Shown here: positions 21,280 to 32,334 of the stretch, in pieces
Layout: each line of letters opens with the position of its first letter
Numbering within the stretch: position 1 is the first letter of the stretch
Origin: Tritrichomonas musculus
Lineage: Eukaryota; Parabasalia; Tritrichomonadida; Tritrichomonadidae
Assembly: GCA_039105265.1 (NCBI GenBank)
Contig: JAPFFF010000003.1
Span: forward strand, 930,001-994,000
Length of the DNA: 64,000 nucleotides
Direction of reading: 5' to 3'
The notes under the pieces: generated by a model
Told to the model about the DNA's origin: nothing
The model's database searches: none
What the model saw: only the letters and a program-made list of their open reading frames with translations
Program-made: the position numbers and the translations under genes

Positions 21280-21394
21280 AATATTCGAATATTTTTTTTA
21301 CGTGTCAATAATGAAAAATATTCTCGAAATAAAATACACATGTACTTAATTTTAATCTTTGTTTTGTTATGAGATTCAATTTTATTTTTGTTTT

Positions 21395-23898
21395 TTAAAA
21401 AAAAAAAATCTTTGTGTTCTGAAATTCAAACATCAATGAGATCTTCATTGGATTCAGTCATTGGTGTGAATCATACATTGAATTCACTAAAGTCAGGTTT
21501 CATGAAGAAGGTCAATAAGTTGTCGTTGAATTTGGCATCAGTGGAACTCATCAAATTTCTCATTATAAGAAAAATCACATTTTTACTTACCATTTAACAT
21601 CATATAAGGTCTCTGGTTTCAATCTTCACAGGGAATGAGTTATTGGAGACGAATATGAAGTATGGCGACGTTCTCTTTAGTACGATTTAGTTGGTTCTTC
21701 TCATTAATTTAGTCATCAGTACTAATGTTCATGAGTGCAATCTTGTTAGCCAACCTATTATCACAACAGTTTTTCTGCTGATTCAGTATAATCAGCATCT
21801 TGCCTTTGACTATACTATTGAAAAGTCCTATCAAATTGGCTATTTCAGTTATGTTTTTTGCTGCATACCCATTTATCATTTCACGTAATTTGTTTGTGAA
21901 TCGATTTTTGCATACTCTTTGATACTAATACTGTTTCATTCTTGATTCCGATGTCTTGTAAAAAATGTAATCAAATTCAAAATATAATTTTATACATTTT
22001 CATCGTCATCGCATATAACTTCTTGAATCATAAACCAGTATAATTCTATTTTCTCCACATTCACATCATTGAGAACCATATACTTGAATTAATGAAACAA
22101 GTTCAGTAATGAGCGGAGATACTCAAACACTAATTTATGTTTCTGTGAATAGAATTTGGCTCCATTTTTACAAAAATGGAATTGATTCTTCTCGAAAAAG
22201 CAATATACGGTTATCTTTTTAATTGGCTTCTTCCCGCAGTTCAATTCATTTCAAGTTATTGGTTATATAATGATCATTTAAGAATTGCTATGTGATTGTA
22301 TCACTAAAGTGTCATGTGCTTTCATTGTAAATGAATCTTTTCCATCATCAAAATAACGGAAGACTTTCGATAAGTCAGCTTAGACCTTGTTATCATTAAT
22401 ATTCATATGCCGTTCAGCTTTTTGAGCTAATCGAATTCATATCAAAGGTGTAGTTCAAATCGATGTTGCGTATGGAGACTTCATGTGATTCAGCTTTGAA
22501 GTTTAAATCTTGCGTATAAGTATAGCTATATGCCTTCTCATAATACTCTTTGTTCCACAGTTTGATAATCTGGATGAGAATGAAAGACGGATATACAAGA
22601 ACCTTTATATCTCTCACATGCTCAATCAAAGTTGGACTAAGTATTTAGTATTAAAATGTAGTCTTTCTTGACTTTATCATATGCTCGGTCGAAATATGCA
22701 TCTGGTAATTCGTTGATGGCTTGAAACAAAGTGAATAATGTGATTTCATTTTCAATTCGTCTATTATCACTTACATTATATATTTAGATGCCAAACAAAA
22801 CATCAACAATCTTTTCAGCAAGTTCAACAGTATTCAAATTATTATAGTCTGTGGAAGTTATTGCCACAGGATTTTTGCTTTTTGCATAATTAATTAGCAT
22901 TCTGCTCATTTTCGTCAGGCAACACAGTCATTATCTTTGTCAGCAGTTTACGCATTGGCAGGCTCTTGGCTTGAAATACTTCCCAGTCAACTTGATGTTC
23001 TTCTTGAATCATTGTTTTCTTCAAGAATTCGAGCTCTTTTCTAGCCTCACAGCAGAAATTTCTTTTTTCTTCTTGTTATATTATCTTCAAGCAACCCATC
23101 ATTTGCTCAAACTGCTTTAATGACTTCGATATTGTTTTTGGTCCAAAGTCCATGGAAACGACCTTATTATTGTATTTGAGATACAAGGTTCATGACTCTA
23201 TGAGCTCTTTTAAATTTCGGTCCAATTTACTTACATAATCTTCAGCAACTTGGCACCTGTCTAAAATCTCTTCTATTGTAACTATATTCTTTGCTGTTCC
23301 ATCCAAATTTTTTTTTTTCTTGAGTTTTTCTTATAATGTTCAATATTCTTCAACCTCCCGTTTAAGGTCGTCAATTTCAATAACCTTCTTTTCGAGTTCC
23401 TCCTCTTGTTGTAATGTTTCAAAGAGAGACGGAACTGAAACATTTTTATAACTATCTTGAAATGAAGGTTGAGGTTGACTTGGAGTGGATGGAACAGCAG
23501 CAGGAGGATTTATTGCATTAATGTTTGCCAATTGTTGCCTGATTGCATCGCCAGTTGGTTGAGGATATCAGTTAAAAAAGGTTGGAACATCCTCATGATC
23601 ATATCTTGGAGGCTGACAGGCGATACCTTGAGGCTGCAAGTAACTTACTTGAGGCTGATAGTTATGTTTGTGATATCGAGTAACTACCAGACTTAAGGTA
23701 GTTACTTTGTTGAGTTTTGTAGTAACCTCCAAGCTCAGGGAAGTTACTTGGTTGATTCAAGGAAGGATTTGTTGGTTGGGTAGATAATAAGAGGTAGGTT
23801 GTTATTTTGGGTGTTTGCTGTTGGTTGGGTAGATGATATTGTTTTGATCCTTATCTCATTAAATTTGATAAATTGAAGTTACTTGGTTGATTCAACAT
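21395..23898 (-). pseudogene. Decayed gene: Pro/Gln-rich head plus coiled-coil/helical body, unrecognised
   Basis: On the minus strand a coherent protein-like translation can be followed in pieces for about 2.5 kb, though it is broken many times. It begins near 23898 (MLNQPSNF...), has a Pro/Gln-rich head (NPPAAVPSTPSQPQPSFQ, about 23460-23530), a coiled coil (QQEEELEKKVIEIDDLKREV) and then helical stretches down to about 21400. The longest intact pieces are at 23340-23531 and 22414-22629. Neighbouring genes have clean frames, so decay is the simplest reading. The parent family is not recognised, and host gene versus mobile-element origin is open. It lies downstream of the DENN-like gene in the opposite orientation. 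Confidence 0.65.
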
Positions 23899-24198
23899 AA
23901 TAAAACAATATTCACTAAATTTGATAAAGATCTCATTAAATAAAATTGAAATGAAAGGACTATACAGATCCGCATTTGTATTTTTCAAACAGTATGGGCT
24001 TAATAATCAAATATTGTTTAAATCATTAGGTATATGAGCTAGAAAATTCATTTTAAAGAAATTATTTTTTTGCAGTAGAAATATAAAATAAATAATACAA
24101 TTAAAATTTTATTTTCACAAAAATTGAATTACTATTTTTATACTTTTATTTCAAATTTGAACTTATTAAATCTTGATATTAAAAATACTTTAAACCAT

Positions 24199-27100
24199 AT
24201 GGCTCATTTGTTATTTTTTGGTAATTTTAATAAAAATCGATGCATTATACCAAATGACCTTGTTGAACCCATTTTAGGAGCTATCCTAGAAGATGACAGT
24301 GAAAAATTAGCTGAACTTGTGTCAAATTTAGATGATATCAACAGCACTTTAATATTAACAGATAAAAGATTACCAGATGTTATTTCTCAACAACCAACCA
24401 TTCTTTCTCTTTGTTGCTTTTTCAAGTCAATTCAATGTTTAAACTTACTTTTAAATATGAATGCTGATCCACTTGTTGAAGACAGATTTAATCGAACATG
24501 CATTCATTTTACAGCAGCTGGTGGCTCTCTTGAAATTATGAGGACACTTGATCAAAATTTGATTTTCAACAAAAAGGACTCAATTGATGCAAATAATTCA
24601 AATAATACAAATAATAACTCTGGTAATAATGATAATTCTAGTGATTATTCTAGCGATGATGATTATTCTGATAATACAAATCAAAATAATTTTTTACCAA
24701 ATAATCTATTTAATAACATATTCTTTTTCCCAAACCAGATAATTAGACAAAAAAATACATCAAGAAATCCATACAACCAACCTGATTTGAATGGTCTCAC
24801 TCCAATGCATTACGGTGCTATGTTTGGAAGATTGGATATTATACGTTACCTATGGACAAAAGGGGTAAAATTTGACAAATTTAAAGATAATCGAGGAAAT
24901 AAGCCAATTCATTTAGCATGTTTATATGGGCATACAGATACAGTTAAGTTTTTTATTCAAAATGGAGAGAAAGTTCAATCGAAAAGTCCAAATAAATTGC
25001 AACCTATTCATTATGCTTGTATTGGTGGATACGTCAGCACCATTGAATATTTAATTAGCCAGGATGCTGATATAAATGCAATGGCCAACTCAAAAACACC
25101 AATTTTTTATGCTGCACGTTATGGATCACTTGAAGCTGTCAAATTACTTGTTAAACATGGTGCAAAATTCAAGTTTAAACGGCGAAAAACATCACCAATT
25201 GTAGAGGCAGCCCTAGGAGGCCATGCTGATATTGTTAATTATTTTCTCAAACAAGGCTGTGATCCAAATGTTTACACATCAAGTGGTATGACTCCTTTAA
25301 TTGCTTCAATTGCAGGAAACAATGCTGATATTGTTAAACTCTTAATTAAATACGGGGCTAAATTTTCATATGGGAATACTAGAAGAGGATCTGGAAGAGA
25401 GAAAAATATTATTAGTTATGAACAAAAAACGAAAAATCAATTATTTAAAGAAATTGTTCAAATTAACAACTTTTCTGAATGGGATTGTAATGACCCATTA
25501 ATAATGGCAAGCCGTAAAGCTAATGTAGAAATTTTCGCGCCAATTCTTCAGCAAATTGATATCGGATTATTTATTCAAGAAGATGAAGAAATTTCGCAAA
25601 AGAAAAAAGCTATAAATTTATGTTTATTGAAATTGTTTAAAAAAGATAGAAGACGCAACCGATATTCTCAAATTAGTTTCAAGTCGAACAAAGACAAATC
25701 ACAAAAGATTATTTATCAAACGAGCTCAGATTCAGAAGACGATGATATAAATGATACTTCAAATACCAAAAGACAAATTATTGAAAATGAAGAAAATAAT
25801 GATAATTCGAACATGAAAGAGAACAATGAAAATCAAACTAAAAAAGAAGTTAACGATACCGTTCAAAAAGGAAAATCTAAAGATACTAAAAATATTATTT
25901 TAAATGCTTCTGATAATGACTCAAATGAAAATACGAATATACGCATTGTTAATAATAGTGATGACGATGATGAATACGATTACAATGATGACCAAAAAGT
26001 ATATCGAAAAGTTGTTTCTCTTGGCCATTCGAGCTATGCTGATTTGATCGAAAATGACCTATTTTTCAATCCACATTACGGCAAAAGATACCAATTATGT
26101 TTAAATGCAATTAAATCAGGATCTATCCAATTTTTAGAATTACTTATTTGTAACAAGCTATATCCATTAGACGCAACAGAACTTTACTCCACAGCAACAA
26201 TCATATGTAATAAAGATATTATCAAATGTATGCTTAAAAATGATCTTCCATTTAATAAGACTAATGAAGATCTGAAAAAATTCATTCTCAATATGGGGAG
26301 CATTGAAATTCTTCAAGAATTCCTCAAAAAAGGATTACAATTCACTTATGATAAAGATATTAAATTCATTTCTAATGTTTTTCGTACATACAATCCTGAT
26401 TTCTTAGCATTTGTTCTTGATAATATTTTCATCAAAAGCAATATTGATGAAAAACAACAATTAAAGCCAAAGAAGACCAAAACAAATTTCAAAGATTCTT
26501 TTCACTCATTATTTTGTCTTTATGATTTAGCTTCTGATGATCAGATTTATGATTTGGTTAATATATTCCTTGAAAATTCTTTTCATGCACATCGATACAG
26601 TAATTTTTTGAATAGAGAATCGGATGAAATAGACTCATTAAATGGGCGAGATCCGTTTTTGTCGCAAACAACTCGGAAAGAGTTACAACAAAAAATAGAT
26701 GAAAAAATGATGATAATGCTGAATATTCTTCTTGAAAGAGGTCATAAATTCAATCCTGAAGGAAGAATGTTCTCAATACCAAGTTCTGCTCATAGCGAAG
26801 AAATACAATGCCTTTTTAATCTTTTGAAAGAAATTGATAAGCGATCGATCCCAAATGAACTAAATTTTAGGAACATGAAATTATATAACTTGAGACCCAT
26901 TTTTAATAATGACATTAGAAAACACAAAGAATTTATTGATTTCCTTTTTGCTCATAATTTTTCTCTAAAGTTGAAGCCAGATGATCAAAGATATATACAA
27001 AAAAGGCATCTTGACGAAATTGATAAAGTTTTAACAAACTCAATTCAAATTGGATATTATAAAAAAATAATAAGTCAATCATTGGATGATGAATTTATTC

Positions 27101-27654
27101 ATAATCCACTCTTAACAATCAAACAACTTTTTGATAGGGTTGATGGCAATGATGGAGATGATAATAATAAAAATGATGAAAATGAAAATATAGTTGATCA
27201 AGAAGAAGAAGAAGAAAGAAAATCATACATCGATTTAATTTGGTTTTTGTTGCGAAAAGACACGCCCATCAATAATCATTCATTAAGGATGATTGAAAAA
27301 GCTGCTAATTTAAACCATGACATCGAATTGGCATCATTGGCATTTAAAAATTATTATAATCCAGATAAATCAGTTGAAAACGGTCATAAAACACCACTTG
27401 AACTTGCATGCAAGCGCGGATACTTAGAGATCGTAAAAGATCTAGTTGCTCGAGGCTTCGATATTAACGAATCTGGCCATCATGACTATACTTCACCATT
27501 AATGTTTGCAAAAATTAGTAAGAATGACGATTTAATCAAATACTTAGAATCTATTAATGCAAAACCACCAAAATTAAATCAGGAATGCTCAGTTGACTTA
27601 CACAAAAAATATAATCAATTTTCCTTCTTTCTTCCAGATTTCTTTTTCTTGTAA
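24199..27654 (+). CDS. Ankyrin-repeat protein
   Basis: 1151 residues from the first ATG (24199); the frame is open further upstream but without an ATG. About eight ankyrin repeats occupy roughly residues 70-400. Clear ones are NGLTPMHYGAMFGRLDIIRYL, NKPIHLACLYGHTDTVKFFI, LQPIHYACIGGYVSTIEYL, KTPIFYAARYGSLEAVKLL and MTPLIASIAGNNADIVKLL. A further pair sits at the C-terminus (about 1065-1130, KTPLELACKRGYLEIVKDL). Between them are an Asn/Asp-rich insert (after repeat 2), an acidic low-complexity stretch (about 520-640) and degenerate ankyrin-like helices. It ends in a hydrophobic FSFFLPDFFFL. It is presumably a protein-interaction scaffold; large ankyrin families are typical of trichomonads. 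No catalytic domain seen. Confidence 0.9.
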   Translation: MAHLLFFGNFNKNRCIIPNDLVEPILGAILEDDSEKLAELVSNLDDINSTLILTDKRLPDVISQQPTILSLCCFFKSIQCLNLLLNMNADPLVEDRFNRTCIHFTAAGGSLEIMRTLDQNLIFNKKDSIDANNSNNTNNNSGNNDNSSDYSSDDDYSDNTNQNNFLPNNLFNNIFFFPNQIIRQKNTSRNPYNQPDLNGLTPMHYGAMFGRLDIIRYLWTKGVKFDKFKDNRGNKPIHLACLYGHTDTVKFFIQNGEKVQSKSPNKLQPIHYACIGGYVSTIEYLISQDADINAMANSKTPIFYAARYGSLEAVKLLVKHGAKFKFKRRKTSPIVEAALGGHADIVNYFLKQGCDPNVYTSSGMTPLIASIAGNNADIVKLLIKYGAKFSYGNTRRGSGREKNIISYEQKTKNQLFKEIVQINNFSEWDCNDPLIMASRKANVEIFAPILQQIDIGLFIQEDEEISQKKKAINLCLLKLFKKDRRRNRYSQISFKSNKDKSQKIIYQTSSDSEDDDINDTSNTKRQIIENEENNDNSNMKENNENQTKKEVNDTVQKGKSKDTKNIILNASDNDSNENTNIRIVNNSDDDDEYDYNDDQKVYRKVVSLGHSSYADLIENDLFFNPHYGKRYQLCLNAIKSGSIQFLELLICNKLYPLDATELYSTATIICNKDIIKCMLKNDLPFNKTNEDLKKFILNMGSIEILQEFLKKGLQFTYDKDIKFISNVFRTYNPDFLAFVLDNIFIKSNIDEKQQLKPKKTKTNFKDSFHSLFCLYDLASDDQIYDLVNIFLENSFHAHRYSNFLNRESDEIDSLNGRDPFLSQTTRKELQQKIDEKMMIMLNILLERGHKFNPEGRMFSIPSSAHSEEIQCLFNLLKEIDKRSIPNELNFRNMKLYNLRPIFNNDIRKHKEFIDFLFAHNFSLKLKPDDQRYIQKRHLDEIDKVLTNSIQIGYYKKIISQSLDDEFIHNPLLTIKQLFDRVDGNDGDDNNKNDENENIVDQEEEEERKSYIDLIWFLLRKDTPINNHSLRMIEKAANLNHDIELASLAFKNYYNPDKSVENGHKTPLELACKRGYLEIVKDLVARGFDINESGHHDYTSPLMFAKISKNDDLIKYLESINAKPPKLNQECSVDLHKKYNQFSFFLPDFFFL

Positions 27655-28879
27655 TTTTTATTTTCGGATGTTTTATAAATATCAAAACATAATGTTTTTA
27701 TTTCTATTTTTAAACCCACATTTAAAGATCAATTATTAATTTGATGAATGTAGTATAGCTAAGAAATTAGAATGCAATCTTTGGCTCACATCAATATACC
27801 ATAAGAACAGCATAATAATATACTATATTAATCTTGATAATTAATAACAAATCTATTATTTTACTAATGGAAACAATGAAAATATTTAACATATCATGTT
27901 AAACAAAAAGAAAGTTTTTTGTCCTGATTAGATGAAAAAAGTTCAGATGGCTAGATAAAATGTAAAACAAATAAAATTTTTTGAATGAAAAAAAATGAAA
28001 CAATTCAATGTCTAGCCAAAATAATATTCTTAATACATCTCTATTTTTGGTGGATAATAACATAAATAAAATTTATTTTAAGCTATAAAAATTATATCAT
28101 ATAATTATTACAATAATTCAATAAAATATACCGAAAATTTAAAAAGATATTATTATTTTAATAATTTTTTTTTCAAAAAATTAGGTTTTCTTTCACCATT
28201 TTATAACAAATATCATGTAAGTTAAATTTATTGTTATCCTAAAGAGAATTCAAAAAATATTAAATAAAATATTTTTTTTCATTATTATGTTTAGAATAAA
28301 TATAAAAATAAAGTTATTATGTCAAAATATTAATTACTGATTATTATTACTTAGTTTTTAATTTTTTAGATTAAATAGTCAAACTAATAGAAAAAACTAT
28401 AAAATTCTATAGAATATTTGGATAAGAAAATTTAAATTTCTCAACTTTAAAGCCATACTTTTCCGAAAAAAAGGTTTAAAGATATATTTTTAATTGGATA
28501 CTTAATTAAATGTACTTGCTTCTTTGATAATTTTTTAAAAAAAATAAACAATTATAAAATATTTTTCATATAAAATCCTATGTAATTTTGAAAAAATATT
28601 TATAAATGAGAAGAAACGATGAATATGACATTAATAAATTTTTATTATAAAAAAAAAACGAAATGGTGAAGAGAAAATGAAGGAATCTAACGGTCACTTT
28701 TGGTGAAGTTTGAAAATTGAATGTTGTAAAAATTATCCGTTTTTTATATGGCCAAAATTGATGTGTTTTATATGAGAATAAAATTCAAGGCCGTTTATAC
28801 CGTTTAATTGAATACTCTTTACACTATTTTAAAGAATTAAAAATATCTCTTTGAATAATTTCAGAGCTTCTAATCATTC
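27655..28879. other. AT-rich spacer
   Basis: 1.2 kb without a gene. A weak fold-back (GGCTAGA at 27950-27956 against TCTAGCC at 28011-28017) is the only structure noted. A TCATTCATG word at the very end overlaps the next start codon and matches a TCA-type initiator with a very short leader. Confidence 0.4.
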
Positions 28880-31141
28880 ATGTCAAGGTACAATAAAACT
28901 AACAACTACCTTAATTCATCAGATGATGAAGATCCACTCCTTGCTGGGCAGATCAATACCGTCATGGACTATAGAAATGAATTGGCCGGAAAACAGTGCA
29001 GCAAATTCACACCACACACAGCTGATTATTATTTAACTCACGATTTCTCTAATGAACTCAATGGAGCTGCATCTACATCGACAACAAGAGCTTCAACCAC
29101 CTCAAGAACTACATCGCGAGTTACTGGCGGAAATCCTTATCTAGATGATAATTTCGTGGAAGCACAACTTGCAGCAGCAGGCTTAAATAATGCAGGAAAT
29201 TCATATCAAAGGAGAGCAACATCAGCAACAACATCTCCATTCAAAGGATCCACACCATGGCATCTTCCAAATCCAAGAGATGAAGACCTTGCTTTAGCAG
29301 GTGAAATAAACACAATTGTTGATCTTAGGGAAGAACTTCAAGCAAAGCAAGGCGCTGCAGCCAAGGGAAATCGATTCAATAATTATTTGAACAATTCTGC
29401 TCCAAATGCCTCTCCTGAAATCAGAAGGACAAGTGTTGGAAATCCCAGACTTAACAGTTCCTACTATGATCAGGATGATCTTAATCAAGTTACAAGAACA
29501 TCACGCGGCAATCCCAGACTCAATTCATCATATTATGATGATTTAGACGCCCGTCAGGTTAGAAGAACATCAACAGGCGATCCAAGGTTGAATTCATCTA
29601 ATTTCTATGAAGAACAAAACACAGTTAGAAGAACATCAAATGAAGACCCAAGACTTCACCCATCATACTTATTGGATAATGAACCATCACAAGTTAGAAG
29701 GACAAGCACAGGAGATCCAAGATTGCAATCTTCATACTTTATGGGTGATGAACAATCTCAGGTTCGAAGAACATCTACTGGAAATCCACGCCTTCAACAA
29801 TCTTACTTCGATGGTGCTGAAGAAACTCAAATTAGAAGGACATCCAAAGGAAATCCACGCTTGAATTCAAGCTACTTTGATAATGCAAAAGCAGCTTATG
29901 AAGAAAGTGAAGTCGAAAATACCATTCCATGGCACACACCAGATCCTGATATGGAAGATCAATGCCTTGCTGGACAAATGAATGTTCTTATTGATTACAG
30001 AAATGAACTTGATGCTAAGAAAGGCGCTGCATCTACAGGAAGAAGAGTTGGATTCTCAGAACCAACATCACCACAACCCAGCTATTCTCGTAGCCGCTAT
30101 GGACAAAGCTCAGGATATGGACGTAACGGTGCCGAATTTGATGGAGGAATTGCTTCATTTGACGAAGCTGCTGACTATAGAACTTCAAGACGATCTCTAC
30201 CAGCCCGCGGTCAGTTTGCCTTCTCTGACGATGAATCCGAACGTGAGTCTGTCCCATGGCACCTTCCAGATGAAGGAGATGAAGATCTTTGCCTTGCAAG
30301 CCAGATTAACACAATCATTGATTACAGAAATGAGTTAAAGGAGAAACAAGCACGCGGTTCACGTGGAAAGCCTCTCATGTCACAGCAACTTTTAAGTGGC
30401 ACAACCAACGATCTTAATTCTTCTTATGACCTTGCTGCTGGACCAAGCAGAAGCAGAGGATACCCACCTCAGGTTGAATCTGTTCCATGGCACCTTCCAG
30501 ATGAAGGAGATGAAGATCTTTGCCTTGCAAGCCAAATTAACACAATCATCGATTATAGAAACGAATTGAAGGCAAAGAATGCTGCACTTCATCCTCCAAG
30601 CAGACGTGCACAAGCAGGACCATTTCCATATGATCGCAATGCTCCATCAACAATGCCAAAGCCACAAAGAGTTGAACCAAGACCACAACCTAAGCCTATT
30701 AATAGACAACCAATGCCTAAGCCACAACCACAACCGCAACGCAGCAGTTATAGCCATTATTCTACTCCTGCTTCTCCATATCGTGCAGCTCCACAACAAC
30801 AGACAACAACAGGATATTCATCATTAAGATCACAAGCACCAGCTCCTGCACCAATACCACAGAGGCAATCCACTTCATCATATCGTCCAGTTCAACAACC
30901 ACAAAGACAATATACCTCATATCAGAATGAATCCCAGATTAATTATAAGTATGTTACAAACAATGATCAAGAAAGCAGTGATGAAGAAGTGTCTTTAGAA
31001 GAATATGATGCTTCTAATTCACTTAGCGATGAAAGAATCAGAGAAAAGAATTATGCTTATTCAAAGAAATCCGATGGAAATCGCCTTCACAAAGCATTGG
31101 CTCACCTCGATAACGCATCTAGAATATTAGATTCAGTGTAA
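28880..31141 (+). CDS. Repeat protein: five PWHxP/DYRNEL modules and a seven-unit RRTS array
   Basis: 753 residues, mostly repeats. Module A (about 35 residues, five copies near residues 12-38, 117-157, 350-385, 453-487 and 534-568) reads PWHLPDEGDEDLCLASQIN then TIIDYRNELKAKQ; the first copy lacks PWHxP. Module B is an array of about seven 22-25-residue units at about 176-335, each RRTSTGDPRLNSSYF-like; RRTS is a consensus for PKA/AGC-type basophilic kinases. The tail is Pro/Gln-rich (about 585-690) and ends in an acidic then helical segment. No known domain is recognised. It looks like a scaffold with repeated phospho-switch sites, possibly cytoskeletal, which is inference. Module A copies 4 and 5 are nearly identical in DNA (about 30248-30325 and 30482-30560), a sign of recent duplication. 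Confidence 0.85.
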   Translation: MSRYNKTNNYLNSSDDEDPLLAGQINTVMDYRNELAGKQCSKFTPHTADYYLTHDFSNELNGAASTSTTRASTTSRTTSRVTGGNPYLDDNFVEAQLAAAGLNNAGNSYQRRATSATTSPFKGSTPWHLPNPRDEDLALAGEINTIVDLREELQAKQGAAAKGNRFNNYLNNSAPNASPEIRRTSVGNPRLNSSYYDQDDLNQVTRTSRGNPRLNSSYYDDLDARQVRRTSTGDPRLNSSNFYEEQNTVRRTSNEDPRLHPSYLLDNEPSQVRRTSTGDPRLQSSYFMGDEQSQVRRTSTGNPRLQQSYFDGAEETQIRRTSKGNPRLNSSYFDNAKAAYEESEVENTIPWHTPDPDMEDQCLAGQMNVLIDYRNELDAKKGAASTGRRVGFSEPTSPQPSYSRSRYGQSSGYGRNGAEFDGGIASFDEAADYRTSRRSLPARGQFAFSDDESERESVPWHLPDEGDEDLCLASQINTIIDYRNELKEKQARGSRGKPLMSQQLLSGTTNDLNSSYDLAAGPSRSRGYPPQVESVPWHLPDEGDEDLCLASQINTIIDYRNELKAKNAALHPPSRRAQAGPFPYDRNAPSTMPKPQRVEPRPQPKPINRQPMPKPQPQPQRSSYSHYSTPASPYRAAPQQQTTTGYSSLRSQAPAPAPIPQRQSTSSYRPVQQPQRQYTSYQNESQINYKYVTNNDQESSDEEVSLEEYDASNSLSDERIREKNYAYSKKSDGNRLHKALAHLDNASRILDSV

Positions 31142-32334
31142 GAAGCTTTAACCCTTATTACATTATTCGTGATTTTGATTGAAAATAAACAATTTAAAAA
31201 CCAATATTTTAATTCCTTTTACAATAATTTTAATTATTTATTCATGCTAAATAATTGATGATCATTTTCTATATAATTTAAATCTAATGTGATACTAATG
31301 TCAATAAAAATGAGACCTTAATTGCTTTCATTTAGATAAAAACTTCTGAAATAACTAAACTTTAGGCGGTTTTGTAAAATACAGAGACATCACCTATTTA
31401 ATAAAAAGTTTATTCTGAATTTTGAAATTAAGGGGTATGGAGTTGAAATTACTTCATATAAAAAACGGTAACTTTTTCAAATAATAAATGGTTATGTAAA
31501 TTTTTTTTGAATATTTGTTTTGAATACTTTATATTTTATATAAAAAACTCATTTTAATAAACTAAACCAATTTATAACAGAAACTAATCTCACTTTCATA
31601 TGATTGTCCTTGCAGTTATATAAGCTGATTTTATTCAACATCAGCATAACATTATTTACTCAAACCATCCTCGCCTGCTCATATCATTAAAACAATTTTA
31701 ATCTCATAATTTTTTCAGAAGACTGAAGAGTCTCATCCATTTATTATCAATTGTGTAATAAAAAATTACTAGTAAGTAATTATATTAATTGAACCTAAAA
31801 GATTTTGAAAAAATAATATAATTTTATTTCTTCTCAAAATCGACCAAATAAAATACGGCTATTGTATAGAGGGGTTTCGGCCAAATTATGGATTTGACAA
31901 CGGCACTCTCCAACTACGGCCTATGAAATAACTTTATTTTAATTATAAAATTATGCAAAAATGAAAGTACATAAAATAATTTATTAGATTCTCAACAATT
32001 TTAAACTTAATAGATATTCATTAATTAATTATTATGAATAGTGATAAACAATAAAGGTTTTTTCAATTTTGATATTTCTTTGAATTATTTATGAATTTCA
32101 ATCATATTGTTAGTACATTTCTTAAAAATGAGAAAGAAATTGAAATTATTTTATATAAAATTATTCAATTTTGAGATTTATAACGACTTTTTATTCTGAA
32201 ACCTCACTCTTAATTTTTTTTAACCTTTTTTCTCTCAATCATCTAGATAATTTCAATTAAAATTAACGTATAATAATTGAAAAGTTATTCTGAAAATTTT
32301 ACGAACAATTAAATCAAATATTTTTAACAATCAG
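31142..32334. other. AT-rich spacer
   Basis: 1.2 kb without a convincing gene. A GC-richer island at about 31853-31925 carries TACGGCTAT and TACGGCCTAT as direct repeats; it was checked as a tRNA or small RNA and does not fold as one. No other structure seen. Confidence 0.4.

Noticed and set aside
21395-23898. Reassigned stop codons to explain the broken but protein-like frame
   Set aside because: All clearly intact genes in the window use standard stops and have no internal ones, so gene decay is the simpler explanation.
27950-28017. Possible 68-bp fold-back (GGCTAGA / TCTAGCC)
   Set aside because: Only 7 bp pair exactly and no flanking duplication is seen; chance is likely in AT-rich DNA.
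31853-31925. GC-richer island as a possible tRNA or small RNA
   Set aside because: An A-box-like word exists on the minus strand but stems for anticodon and T arms do not pair; the two TACGGC words are direct, not inverted.
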